From NCBI GenBank assembly GCA_033816765.1, contig CM066287.1, positions 5,332,001 through 5,396,000 of the forward strand: DNA of 64,000 nt, given 5' to 3'. Source of the stretch: Nothopassalora personata. Lineage: Eukaryota; Ascomycota; Dothideomycetes; Mycosphaerellales; Mycosphaerellaceae. Positions 44,625-56,059 of the stretch are shown in pieces. The notes beneath the pieces were generated by a model. The model made no database searches. It was not told the origin of the DNA and saw nothing but the letters and a program-made list of their open reading frames with translations. Positions within the stretch are counted from its first letter, which is position 1, and each line of letters opens with the position of its first letter. Both the position numbers and the translations under genes were made by a program.

Positions 44625-47084
44625 ATGGTGGCCGCCGACAATGCGCTCTCCGGCGCCGACATGTTCTTCAAGGGCGAGACCGGCCGCAACACGCGAGGTC
44701 TGCTGCGACTGATCATCCTCTTCACCATCGCCGCAGCCGCCGTCTCCGCCCGACTCTTCTCTGTCATTCGCTTCGAGAGCATTATCCACGAATGTCAGTG
44801 ACATGACATGAGCTGGGAACGCAGGAGGGATGGATGCTGACAGCTGCAACAGTCGACCCGTGGTTCAACTTCCGAGCGACAAAGTACCTCGTCACACATG
44901 GCTTCTATAAATTTTGGGATTGGTTCGACGACAGTAAGAGATGCGCATAGTGGATATATCGACGTGTCTGAGGCTAACGCTATAGTTCACAGGAACTTGG
45001 CATCCCCTCGGACGTGTCACTGGTGGCACTCTCTACCCAGGCCTGATGGTCACATCCGGCGTCATCTACAAGCTCCTTCGATTCCTGACACTCCCCGTCG
45101 ACATTCGCAACATCTGTGTGCTCCTCGCTCCGGCTTTCTCCGGCCTCACGGCGTTTGCAACCTACCTGTTGACCTCCGAGATGAGCGACAGTCCATCAGC
45201 AGGTCTGCTTGGAGCTATTTTCATGGGCATCGCGCCAGGATACATTAGCAGAAGCGTGGCAGGATCATACGACAATGAGGCTATCGCGATCTTCTTGCTG
45301 GTCTTCACATTCTACCTTTGGATCAAGGCTGTGAAGCTAGGAAGCATTATGTGGGGCGGTCTCTGCGCTCTATTCTACGGCTACATGGTCAGTGCTTGGG
45401 GTGGATACGTCTTCATCACGAACTTGCTGCCACTGCACGTCTTCGTCCTGATCTGCATGGGACGGTACAGCCCACGTCTCTATGTCAGCTATACCACCTG
45501 GTACGCACTTGGCACGCTGGCTAGCATGCAGATTCCATTCGTTGGCTTCTTGCCAGTCAAGAGCAGTGACCACATGTCCGCGCTTGGTAGGTAGATGAGG
45601 TTATCGGTGGTCTCGATCGTTGCTGACATCTCTTAGGTGTCTTTGGTCTCATCCAGCTCGTTGGTTTTGCAGACTTCATGAAGAACCGCCTCCAGTCGAA
45701 GCAGTTCCAGACTCTTCTTTGGGCAGGTATCATCATCGTCTTTGGAGTCGCATTTGGAGGTCTGGTACTACTCACCGTTACTGGAACCATCGCCCCTTGG
45801 AGTGGTCGCTTCTACTCCCTCTGGGACACTGGATACGCCAAAATCCACATTCCCATTATCGCTTCCGTCTCTGAGCACCAGCCCACCGCATGGCCGTCTT
45901 TCTTCTTCGATCTGAACATGCTGATCTGGCTGTTCCCAGCTGGTGTGTACATGTGCTTCCGCAACCTCAAGGATGAGCAGGTCTTCGTGGTCATTTACGC
46001 TGTTCTGGCCAGCTATTTCGCAGGTGTCATGGTTCGTCTTATGCTCACACTCACACCAATCGTGTGTGTCGCAGCAGCCATCGCCTTGAGCCAGATCCTC
46101 GACACCTTCACAAGTGCCGCACAACCTCAGGAGCCATCGACTGACGCAAAGAAGACAAACGGCAGCGTGAATGGCTCAGCAGATATCAAGGAGAAGATTC
46201 AAGCCGCTCTGCCAGAGTCTCTGCGCTCCACAAAGGGACCGGTGGTTGGCATCTACAGCTACTTGTCCAAATCGCTCATGACCGGAGCCATCACGACGTA
46301 CTTGCTACTTTTTGTGCTCCACTGCACATGGGTCACCTCGAACGCTTACTCATCTCCATCCGTTGTGCTTGCTTCGAGGATGCCCGACGGCAGCCAGCAC
46401 ATCATCGATGATTATCGTGAGGCTTACCACTGGCTTCGACAAAACACCGAGCCCACTGCCAAGGTGATGAGCTGGTGGGATTATGGTTATCAAATCGGTG
46501 GTATGGCCGACAGACCTACACTTGTGGACAACAACACCTGGAACAACACCCACATTGCGACAGTCGGCAAGGCCATGTCCAGCCGCGAAGAAGTATCTTA
46601 CCCCATCATGAAGCAGCATGAGGTAGACTACGTTTTGGTCGTCTTCGGTGGTCTCCTTGGCTACTCCGGCGACGATATCAACAAGTTCTTGTGGATGGTC
46701 AGGATTGCCGAGGGCATCTGGCCAGATGAGGTTAAGGAGCGCGACTTCTTCACCGCACGAGGAGAATACCGGGTCGACGATGAAGCCACCCCGACCATGA
46801 AGAACTCGCTCATGTACAAGATGAGCTACTATAACTACAACTCGCTGTTCCAAGCTGGGCAGGCGACCGACCGTGTTCGTGGCTCAAAACTCCCGGCACA
46901 GGGTCCTGAGCTGTCCATCCTTGAGGAGGCGTTTACCAGCGAGAACTGGATCATCAGAATTTACAAGGTCAAGGACCATGACAACCTTGGCCGCTCTCAT
47001 CAAGAAGCTACAGCGTTTGAAAAGGGCAACAAGAAAAAGAAGGCCGGCAAGAGAAGAGGACCACGAGTCCTCCGAGTCGACTAA
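44625..47084 (+). CDS. STT3: Oligosaccharyltransferase catalytic subunit Stt3
   Basis: Catalytic subunit of the ER oligosaccharyltransferase that moves the lipid-linked glycan to Asn in N-x-S/T sequons. Four exons: 44625-44793, 44853-44933, 44993-45586 and 45637-47084, giving 763 residues, close to fungal Stt3. The first intron splits the catalytic FDPWF (DxD-type) motif and splicing restores HEFDPWFNFR. About a dozen hydrophobic segments fill the N-terminal two thirds (for example [11 protein letters not shown]). The signature WWDYG is at about residues 561-565, in [20 protein letters not shown], followed by [10 protein letters not shown] Lys/Arg-rich C-terminus ends the protein. Confidence 0.97.
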
Positions 47085-47458
47085 GCGCAACAGACTGCGC
47101 ATAACGGCATGTAGCATATCAAGTAGAATATCAATTTGTACTGATGACCAGAGAACCACGAGGATGCGGCTGATGCATTCCAGACAGTCCCAAACTTCTG
47201 CTGCAGGTACGGAGCACTATATCGAAGCTACAATGGAATGGCGTCATATAGTTCCATCATGCGCGAAGAAATGCCACAGCCTACGGCAAGGCATGGCTGC
47301 CAAAGCTTCACGATGGCGACATTGGCTATGCTGCAGCCCATCATCATCACTCTCAATGATCAGCCTGCGCGTTCCATCCAAATGGCCATACAAGTATACA
47401 GCAGCATGCATGCTTGCGAGCGTGGAAGACTGCTCATAACAATATACCATCAACCACC
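47085..47458. other. Intergenic, STT3 to DUF1254 gene
   Basis: About 370 bp; no supported gene. Presumed promoter of the secreted protein downstream. Confidence 0.55.
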
Positions 47459-49008
47459 ATGAGATTCACCATATTGTCACTCGGGCTTCTCGCAATCGCT
47501 GCAGCTCAATCTCCGTATAACATTAGCGTGGCTAATTTCCCTGAAGGTCCTCTGGACGCTACCGCTTGGTCACTCATCTACACATATCCGGTCTACATCT
47601 TCGCGAACTGGGCAGGAAATTTCTTGCGGAACTATCCCGTCAATTCCATCTTTCACCAGCGGAGCTTGGCCTCTCCGGATGACCCAGGCGTAATCAAGCC
47701 AAATATCGATACTGTCTACTCCCGCGTGGTGCTGGACCTGTCAGAGCATGATGTGCAGCTCACTGTGCCGAACATCACGAATCGATACTATGTCTTTCCT
47801 GTGTACGACTTCTTCGGCAGCGTCGTGGCTGAGATCGGGGCAGTCAATAACAGTCCGGCGGGGAAATACCTAATCAGACGAACTCAGGACGTGGATTCTG
47901 TAGCTGGCTATGAAAGTACGGGAAAGAGCCAGGCTGTGCTCGTAGGACCCGCAGCGAATAGCACTCGTTACGAAGGGATGATCAATGTTCCCACAACCTA
48001 TGCCACGATGCTTATTCGGATACTGGTGAAGCAGAACACTACGGAAGAGCTCGAAGAGATACGTGGTTATCAGAACGCTTCGAGCCTGGTCAATGTCAGT
48101 CGCAGGTATGGGATTTCCAATATGTATGTGCGAGGACAGCCGACGTACTAACTTCTGGCAGCGTGCAAAGCGAATATGCGCCACCTCTGACGTCTCTCGC
48201 GCCAAACGGCACATTCCTGGGCATCGACACGCTGAACAAGCAGCTCGATCTCGCAGCTAAGCTCCTGCCATACAACCAGCCATCCAACCACACTGAGCGT
48301 GACCGAGTCTCCTCCGTATTGGCGCTCAGTGGCGTTTACGGCGGTGCTTATCACCCACCGCAAGGACTTAACCTGACTCTCGCCGGCGTGATCGCGAATA
48401 GCTCCATCACTCAGGCAACAGTCGAGCCGGATAACTTGCGACGGCAAAGCAACGAGTGGGTGCTCCAGCGTCCTGAGGTCCAAGGCAACTACGGTCTCAA
48501 CTACGCAATACGTGCCTACATTGCCATCGCCGGCTATCAGCAGCAGCGAACGGTCCAAGTCCTGTATCCTGGCTACCGTGTCCTTGGCTTTACTGGCACC
48601 TTCAGCCTCGAGCCTAACACTTCCGTCTTGCTATCATTCAGCGGCAAGCCGAAAGTTGACCCGACGTATGGCTTCTGGTCTTACTCAGTCTATGGTGCTG
48701 ACCAGTATCTCATCCCGAACGATCTCTTCCGATTTGAGATCGGTGCTCATTCGTTGAACCTGACGTATCAGGATAGTACGGAAAGTGTTTATGGCTCCGG
48801 AGCTAATAGTACTCGAGACGGGCCCTTCCAGGTTCTGATACAACCTATGGACCAAGTGCCTCCAAGCAATTGGACGGGTAATTGGTTGCCTGCTGCGAGG
48901 GACTTTTCGTTCATCTTGAGGTGGTATGTGCCCGAGGCGGCGATGACGAATGGGAGTTATGTGTATCCGAAGGTCGAGACGATTGGGGCTATTGTCGCGT
49001 CAAGATGA
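47459..49008 (+). CDS. Secreted DUF1254/DUF1214-type protein
   Basis: 497 residues from two exons (47459-48105 and 48162-49008; intron GTATGG...CAG with a GTACTAAC branch site). The N-terminus MRFTILSLGLLAIAAAQS is a clear signal peptide, and many N-x-S/T sequons suggest glycosylation. The first half (AWSLIYTYPVYIFANWAG, then KPNIDTVYSRVVLDLSE and RYYVFPVYDFFGSV) matches DUF1254. The C-terminal half (FWSYSVYGADQYLIPND, then FSFILRWYVPEAAM) matches DUF1214. The biochemical role of this pair is unknown. No TM segment follows the signal peptide. Confidence 0.9.
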
Positions 49009-49511
49009 TATCGTAGCGTGAATATGATATATCGTGTGTTAGTCCCGGGACCCTTTCAAGCTTGATCAGACGTTGACGCGAGAGGAACAGGAGCTCGTAC
49101 TGCAACGATACTTGACTGAGATGTACGCCGGCAGCACTGGCATACTTTGTCTCGACAAGCAGGAAGACATAGAAGATGGCATGGGATTAGAATTAATGGC
49201 CCACTTTACCGCCAAGCCGCCGCCGCCGGCCACTTTTGTTACTCGATCAGATCGAGTCAAGTCAACGGACCGGACCGGACCTATCTCCACAATCTGCCAA
49301 GCCTGAGACTTGAAGATAGCATGCACCTATGTAACTCTGCTATCTCTCGCCAACGACATTGCAACATGTCCGACGGTAGCATCCGCTGCCGGCGTGATCA
49401 GATCGATGGATGCACCACTCGTGCATCAAAAGAGAAAACTCTGCTCCTCGACTATGAACGCCCAGATTGTGGATTCTTGGATCTTGATGTCAAAAAGACC
49501 TGTTGCCGCCC
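49009..49511. other. Intergenic, DUF1254 gene to permease
   Basis: About 500 bp with no supported gene. Short open frames lack features. Confidence 0.55.
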
Positions 49512-51505
49512 ATGAGCCCCGAGGCATCACAACGAGAACCACGCGGCACACCTGCTCCGACCCCACCACACCTTGAGCAAAGTACATCTACTGCCGTTGC
49601 ATCTGCGTCAGAGCATACACCATTACTGCCGCAATGTCAAATTGAGAGACATCACCGCCATACTTTGATAAAAATGGAGAAATCAAGGAGGTCCAAGGCG
49701 GCCAAGTTCTTGGACACGATCGCCGTCGAAAGCGAGCCTGGTCTGACGAATGCGCAACTGATGCTGGCCAACGAGGACCTAAAACCCGTGGAACCAGAAC
49801 GACGACTCTGGGGATCACGCAACTTTGTAGCATTCTGGATCTCCGACTCTTTCAATATCAACACGTGGATGATCAGCAGCTCAAACATCCTCGACGGGCT
49901 AAGCTGGTGGCAGAGCTGGCTCTGCGTCTGGATTGGCTACTCGATCGCGGCCGGGTTCGTCTGCTTGACTGGTCGAATTGGTGCCAAATATCACATCTCC
50001 TTTCCTGTTGTATGCCGCTCCAGTTTCGGCATCTGGGGAAGTCTCTGGCCCGTCCTCAATCGTGCTGGAATGGCTTGTGTCTGGTATGGCGTACAAGGCT
50101 GGATAGGAGGCACGTGCGTATACCTCATGATCAGGGCAATATGGCCTAGCTGGGACTCATATGGTACGGATGGCAGCGACAACTCCATGCCGCTTTCTTC
50201 AGGAACCAACACCCGCGACTTCGTCAGCTTCTTCCTCTTCTGGGCCGGATCGTTACCATTCCTTTGGTTTCCGGTGCACCAGATTCGACACTTGTTCACA
50301 GTCAAGGCCTACTGCGTCCCGACAGCGGGCATTGCATTCTTCATCTGGGCAATCGTTCGTGCAGACGGATTGGGACCTATAGTCAAACAAGGCTCTACTC
50401 TTACTGGCAGTAAGCTCGGATGGGCCGTCGTCAAGGGCATCATGTCTGCCATTGCCAACTTCGCAACTCTGATTGTAAACGATCCCGACTTCGCCAGATT
50501 TGCCCGGAAGCCACGGGACGCTCTGTGGGCACAGCTCTTCACCATTCCTGTGGGTTTCGCCATCACAAGCTTCATCGGTATCATCGTCGCGTCTTCGTCG
50601 AATGTCATCTTTGGTGAACCTATTTGGTCACCTTTGACACTGCTGCAGAAGTTTCTCGAGGAGCCTGGCGTCGGCGCTGGGACTAGGTTCGGCGTGTTTG
50701 TTATAGGAGCTGCTTTTACGCTCGCTCAGTTAGGTACGTTCAGCAGAGTGCAAGGCATCGAGCGGTGGCCTAGCAGCGGCAGAACATTGGAGACGTGTGC
50801 TGCACGACGATCCATGCTCTACGTCGACACAAGACACTGCCTCATGCTTATCCAGTATGGCTAACACTCGTCTGTTTTGCAGGGACCAACATTGCAGCAA
50901 ACTCAATCTCAGCTGGTACCGATATGACGGCTCTACTGCCACGCTGGATCAACATTCGCCGTGGATCGTATATCTGCGCTATCGTAGGCCTGGTCATGTG
51001 TCCCTGGAATTTGCTCAAGGACAGCAACAGTTTCACCACGTATCTTTCAGCATATTCAGTCTTCCTTAGCAGCATCGCTGGCGTCATGTGCTGCGACTAT
51101 TACTGCGTTAGGAAAGGATACTTGCAAACATGTGACCTATACAGCGCATTGAAGAGCGGCCCGTACTACTTTCACTTCGGCATCAGCTGGCGGGCATATG
51201 CGGCGTACATTGCCGGCATCCTGATCAACGTTGTTGGTTTTTCTGGAGCAGTTGGCACCCCTGTTCCTGACGGTGCAACTTACATATACAATCTCAACTT
51301 CTTCTGCGGCTTCTTTGTTGCTGGTGTTGTGTATTACTTGCTCTGCCGGGTATGGCCAATCCCAGCTTGCAGTGAATTCTGGCTGGAGGTCGACGAGGAC
51401 GAAGTAGGGAGGAGTGGGAGCCTTGTATACGGTGTCGATGCGGACGAGCAAGGACAGTCCTACGAGCATACGAGCTTTGACAAGAAACTGAAAGATGAGG
51501 TTTAG
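49512..51505 (+). CDS. NCS1-family nucleobase/allantoin permease
   Basis: Plasma-membrane cation symporter of the nucleobase-cation-symport-1 family, Fur type (uracil, allantoin, uridine or related). 614 residues from exons 49512-50733 and 50883-51505; the 149-bp intron (50734-50882) restores LGTNIAANSISAGTDMTALL. About twelve hydrophobic segments are visible; the first conserved block reads FWISDSFNINTWM. A cytosolic N-tail has EHTPLL, a possible dileucine sorting signal. An alternative start is at 49674 (MEKSRRSKAAKF), but the longer tail is typical of the family. The substrate needs experiment. Confidence 0.93.
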
Positions 51506-51641
51506 GCCTACCTCCGCTATGTGTATGAGAGACATTTCGAAATGAATGACATGACCAGCAAGCATTTACACCTCGTCCTTTGTGAATTTCGTGCTTTGGC
51601 TTTGTTCGCCACGCCACGAACAAAGGCCTAACTTTTGAACA

Positions 51642-52707
51642 ATGGACTTGTTCTTGATATATCAGCCATCACCGAGCATTTCCTCCAAATCTTCACCCGT
51701 GCCTGAGCTGCTGGCGCGCCCAACAGCCATTTTTCCCGGCCCTGATCGTTTCCAGACACTTACCTTGCTGGTCAAGGATAAGGTTGCTGGGAGCAATCCT
51801 GTCGTGGCGGGCACGCTATTGCCACTTCTAAAGTCGTGCAGCCTACATCCCATCGTAGCTTATGATCGTTGGGACCATATCTCTCCTGAGCATCATCTCA
51901 AGCTTCTCCTGGGATTGTGGTACTTCTCGCACTGCGTCGAGTGTCGGCTTGCATTACACTTCTGGCACGGCGTCGCATTTGGAGAGAAGTGGCCAAAGAA
52001 GAATACACACGGTGCCGCTTTCATCTGGCATCCTGGGGCAGACGGTAAGCGTTCGATCTGGAGGATCTATGCGGACGAGACTCAGCGGTTGCCCGAGCAG
52101 GAAGAAACTGGCGTCCGAACAGCTTTGGTCCACCTCGCCAGATCCGTGCATGTCGACGTCGCCGTCTCCAGGAACGGCGCCAATGGATCGACAAGGCACG
52201 GACAAAGAATCTCGGGGACTAGTGGTGAGTGAGCACAGCTTCATCAAGCTCAACCCGGCACTTCTTGACGATATCGACCTAGCTAACATCTCACCCATAG
52301 ACTTCCTCAAGCGCTCCCTCGTCATCGGCGCCACGATAATGCACGAAATGGCGCACGCGTGGTGGAACGCGAACCATGGACACCGCGAGGACGAGCGATG
52401 CTTTGAGAACTATCCCGAGCAGGAGATCGGGCTGGCCCACGAATGGTTTGTGCATCGTGGGACGTTTTCTGTTGATCTTTCTGGGGTACTGACGATAACG
52501 AGGCTTCCCTCCTCTGGAATCAACGAGGTCTACCATAGGAAGACGAACCAGCTCTCGGGGCGGTGTCGGGTCACTATACCGGAGATGAGACGTTACGTCG
52601 ATAGTGGCGATGTGTTTTTCATATTCGATGACGCAAGCTTCTGGCATGATCAAGTGCTGGTAAACCCGTTGGCGCCCAGAGCGTTGATGGAGTTGCAGCC
52701 GTCGTAG
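51642..52707 (+). CDS. Putative zinc metallopeptidase-like protein (HExxH)
   Basis: About 330 residues when split into exons 51642-52224 and 52301-52707 (intron GTGAGT...CATAG with a GCTAAC branch). A single HEMAH sits at about residues 209-213 within [10 protein letters not shown], and a downstream [13 protein letters not shown] block could give the third, Glu or His, ligand. This is the layout of fungal hypothetical proteins with zincin-like motifs. The intron choice is not certain: the other frame through 52200-52300 also reads protein-like ([20 protein letters not shown]), which would imply a different intron (for example 52045-52171) or a frameshift. Activity is inferred from the motif only. 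Confidence 0.65.
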
Positions 52708-52779
52708 TATTGTAGGGTTCGAGTGGCATGGTAAGGACGTAAGGTAATGGTAAAAGCAGCTCTGTGATGCTTCGTGCTG

Positions 52780-53830
52780 ACTCATTTCTAGAGCTTGGAT
52801 TTCCAAGATTGTGCATCTCTCTCTTTGCCCACTCTTTGACAACATTTCTTTCTATCTTTCCTAATAGAAGGCGAGGGACTGTGTCCGCCACTGCAATGCC
52901 GCCGGTCACACTCTTGTGCCTCGTCACCTTCGCCGTGAAGTATTCTTCGATAGCTTTTGTAGCTTTGTGCTTACTTGTAGCAATGTCGGGGTTGCAGCGC
53001 GACATACGCCTTCGGCATCTCTTCGTCATTGACAGGCAGTGCAACGACTGAGGCAACCTCGATGTCTTTGTGCTCCAAAATAACGCCTCAAGCTCTGCTG
53101 AGGCCACCTGGAAGCCTCTGACCTTGATCAGCTCCTTTCTCCTGTCGACAATATAATACTTGGCGTCTCTGTGTTCTGCAACATCGCCAGTCTTCAGCCA
53201 GCCGTCGTGCATCAGAGTATCCTTCATGGCGCTCTCGTTCTCTCAGTAGCACTTTATCATCTGTGGACCTCTGGCCAGAAGCTCATCAGCCTCTCGAACC
53301 TTGACATCCTCACCATCCTCATTCACCAGCTTGGCCTCTGTGGTTGGAAGAAGATATCCGACACTACCAGTGCGATCATCAGCTTCGACCGGTATCATGC
53401 TTCCAGTACAAGTAGTCTCCGTCATACCCCAGCTTTGAGCAATGACCGCACCGAGCTTCTTGCTGATAACCTTCTGTAGATCCCGTTTGAGAGGTGCAGC
53501 AGCACTCATGACATACTTTACGCTACTCAAATCACAAGCTTCCATCCAGTCCCTGTCGCTTGTTCAGCATCACAAACACCGGAGCTACCAGCTGCAGTGT
53601 CGTGATACTGTGCTTCTCAATGTACTCAATGTATGGCTCCCGCTCGAATCGCGACATGGTGAAGACAGTCTGGCGTGGCTTGCAAGTCAGAACTCCACCC
53701 ATATAGGCTTGGCATTAGCTGAACTGTCGATTGAGCTCGTTGTGCTGTCCTTGGGGAATAGGTATGTGAGTAGATTGCATTCAGGGGTATCCACATTCGG
53801 CAGAATCTACTGGAGGGGCATGTTTGCCCT
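52780..53830 (-). pseudogene. Broken AMP-binding (acyl-CoA synthetase / 4CL-like) gene
   Basis: On the - strand the adenylate-forming enzyme motifs can be read in pieces: IEKHSITTLQLVAPVF, VKYVMSAAAPLKRDL, AQSWGMTETTCTGS, then [27 protein letters not shown] and a C-terminal [14 protein letters not shown]. The pieces lie in different frames and are separated by a TAA near 53720, a TGA near 53240 (where Trp is expected) and at least three frameshifts (near 53545, 53100 and 52990). The N-terminal ATP-binding part is missing or unrecognisable. Stops at 52619-53227 and 53243-53545 bound the two longest open pieces. A dead gene. Confidence 0.85.
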
Positions 53831-54633
53831 CGCTTGACTCTTTGGTCAAGCTGTGACATTGCAAGGAATTCGCCGTGTGTTTCTACTAGTGCTTCGCCAA
53901 TGGAAGAGAGAATGAATGACTTCTCTAATGACTACGCCACCTTTTTGGACATGATCTTCCTAGGCTTGAGAAGAGTTTCAGGCTCTTCTTAGGCGATCTT
54001 GACCGGGCTGGACTACATTGAAGCTTTGGAGTACGAGCTGAGAGCAAGGTCTGTGGTGCAATCGCTGTGGTCATCCAGTGTACGTCGGCCTCGGGTTTTC
54101 TAGATGTCCTGCTAAGTGTGCATTACAACGCGAGCAACAAGTGTACAGCTGGCATGCGACCTGCGATCTTCAACCCATGCAGGAAAAGACGAGTTCTCTC
54201 GATATGGCACGCTGTAAGGTAAGTCAATGCAGTGCTCGCTGGTCCTGCCAAACAGCTGTCACATGGGAAATGCATGGGTACCTGACTCTGCAGCCAGCCG
54301 AACGGCGTCTTCGGCAGCAGATGCATAAGCTCGACATCGGAAAGCTCCTAGTGACCGGACTTTGGGCATGGGAGAAGAGGAAGTGATGAAGCCGGTGAAG
54401 TCGTTCTGACTATCTGGCTTGGGGAGGCGTATGGCTTCCATTATACATAGACATTGAGATTCATGTCTCCACGTGCACGGTGCATGTCGGAACATCTCCG
54501 CGTGAATCTCTTCGCACTCACTCGTTCTCCAGCAGCGGCACTGGCATTGACCACTCACTCCGCCCTGTAACGACCACCGCCAGCTGCACCTTCTCTCGTC
54601 CTCCCAGAGTCGACCACCCTCTAGACCGCCGCC
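53831..54633. other. Intergenic, pseudogene to carrier
   Basis: About 800 bp; no supported gene. It may include eroded N-terminal remains of the acyl-CoA synthetase-like gene and the carrier promoter (CT-rich before 54634). Confidence 0.5.
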
Positions 54634-55730
54634 ATGTCGACCGAAAAGCCGCTGCCCTTCATATACCAGTTCGCCGCCGGTGCGGTAGCTGGTGTATCTG
54701 AGATCTTGGTCATGTACCCGCTGGACGTGGTAAAGACTAGAGTGTAAGAGCATTGAGTAGGCAGGCGACGCGCCGCGAGAGTAATGTTGTTGCAGGCAGA
54801 TACAAGGCAAGGTTCCCACTCCCGGACAAGATCACTACACCAGCATGGTGGACTGTTTCAGGAAGATCATCGCGAACGAAGGGTAAGGCTACACCAGAGC
54901 CTGTTTTGTGGCACAAGGCGGTAGCGGGTGAGAATCGAGGCACTGATAGTCTATCAGCGCAGGACGACTCTACCGTGGAATCAACGCTCCCATCCTCATG
55001 GAGGCCCCAAAGCGTGCTACCAAGTTCGCGGCCAACGATGAATGGGGCAAGGTGTACAGGAACCTCTTTGGAGTCGCCAAGATGAATCAATCGCTATCTA
55101 TCCTGACCGGAGCTTCTGCTGGAGCCACCGAGTCCTTCGTCGTTGTGCCTTTCGAGCTGGTCAAGATCCGTCTGCAAGGTTGGTCGAATATTGACACATT
55201 GCCTCGCACTTTTAGCTGACATCGGTCGAACAGATAAGGCTCAAGCTTCCAAGTACAATGGCATGATCGACTGCGTGCAGAAGATCATCCGCCAAGAGGG
55301 TGTCCTTACATTGTACCAGGGCCTTGAGTCCACCATGTGGCGTCACATCCTCTGGAACAGTGGCTACTTTGGCTGCATTTTCCAGGTGCGCGCACTCCTT
55401 CCCGCGAACCCTACGAAGGACAAGTCGGTGCAGATGCGAAACGACATCATCTCTGGTACAGTCGGTGGAACTGTTGGTACCATCCTCAACACACCCATGG
55501 ATGTGGTCAAGAGCAGAATACAGAACTCTCCCAAGGTGGCGGGTGGTGTGCCCAAGTATGGCTGGGCATGGCCATCTTTGGGTCTCATCATGAAGGAGGA
55601 GGGTTTCGGTGCTCTCTACAAGGGGTTCCTTCCAAAGGTGCTCAGATTGGGCCCTGGAGGAGGTATCTTGCTCGTTGTGTTCACTGGTGTCATGGACTTC
55701 TTCAGGAACATGCGTGGGGACGCCGTTTAG
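54634..55730 (+). CDS. Mitochondrial carrier, 2-oxodicarboxylate type (Odc1/Odc2-like)
   Basis: Inner-membrane solute carrier, 304 residues after splicing. Exons are 54634-54743, 54796-54882, 54958-55178 and 55234-55730. Three repeats are visible, each with the P-x-[DE]-x-x-[KR] signature: YPLDVVKTRV, VPFELVKIRLQ and TPMDVVKSRI. The first loop QIQGKVPTP and the block RLYRGINAPILMEAPKRATKF are close to fungal 2-oxodicarboxylate (2-oxoadipate/2-oxoglutarate) carriers. For exon 3 the acceptor at 54957 was chosen because it restores the frame (GAGRLYRG). The Odc label is a family inference. Confidence 0.88.
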
Positions 55731-56059
55731 GGGATGAGCACTCTTACATTCACGATAGATTGCTCACGGCAGGCGATACAGCGCGCACGAATGTGGAGCG
55801 TCGGCACCATTGCATCGAAGCGAGGCGTTCAAGCGACGGATTGGTATGCCAGATTCGATATGTGTCAATAGAAGCTCCGAATGTATCAGAGCATTTCTTT
55901 CAACAGAACCTCGAGGTTGTGATGGTACTTTCCTTACCCAGTGTCTTGGCATCCAGCCCAACCTCTTACTTCTGCTTCTTCACTTCGAGACTACCATCTT
56001 GCACGCCATGCCACTTCATGTGTCGCAAAGGCACCTTGCCCACTCCTACCGTGGGGACC
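55731..56059. other. Intergenic, carrier to NPR3
   Basis: About 330 bp. The NPR3 frame is open further upstream (to 55337, antisense-free but overlapping the carrier), yet that part has no family similarity. Confidence 0.55.

Noticed and set aside
54259..54819. 186-codon open frame on the - strand
   Set aside because: Overlaps carrier exon 1 and intron 1 antisense; no family features.
55337..56059. Upstream extension of the NPR3 open frame
   Set aside because: Runs through the carrier's last exon in another frame; the NPR3 family begins at the ATG at 56060.
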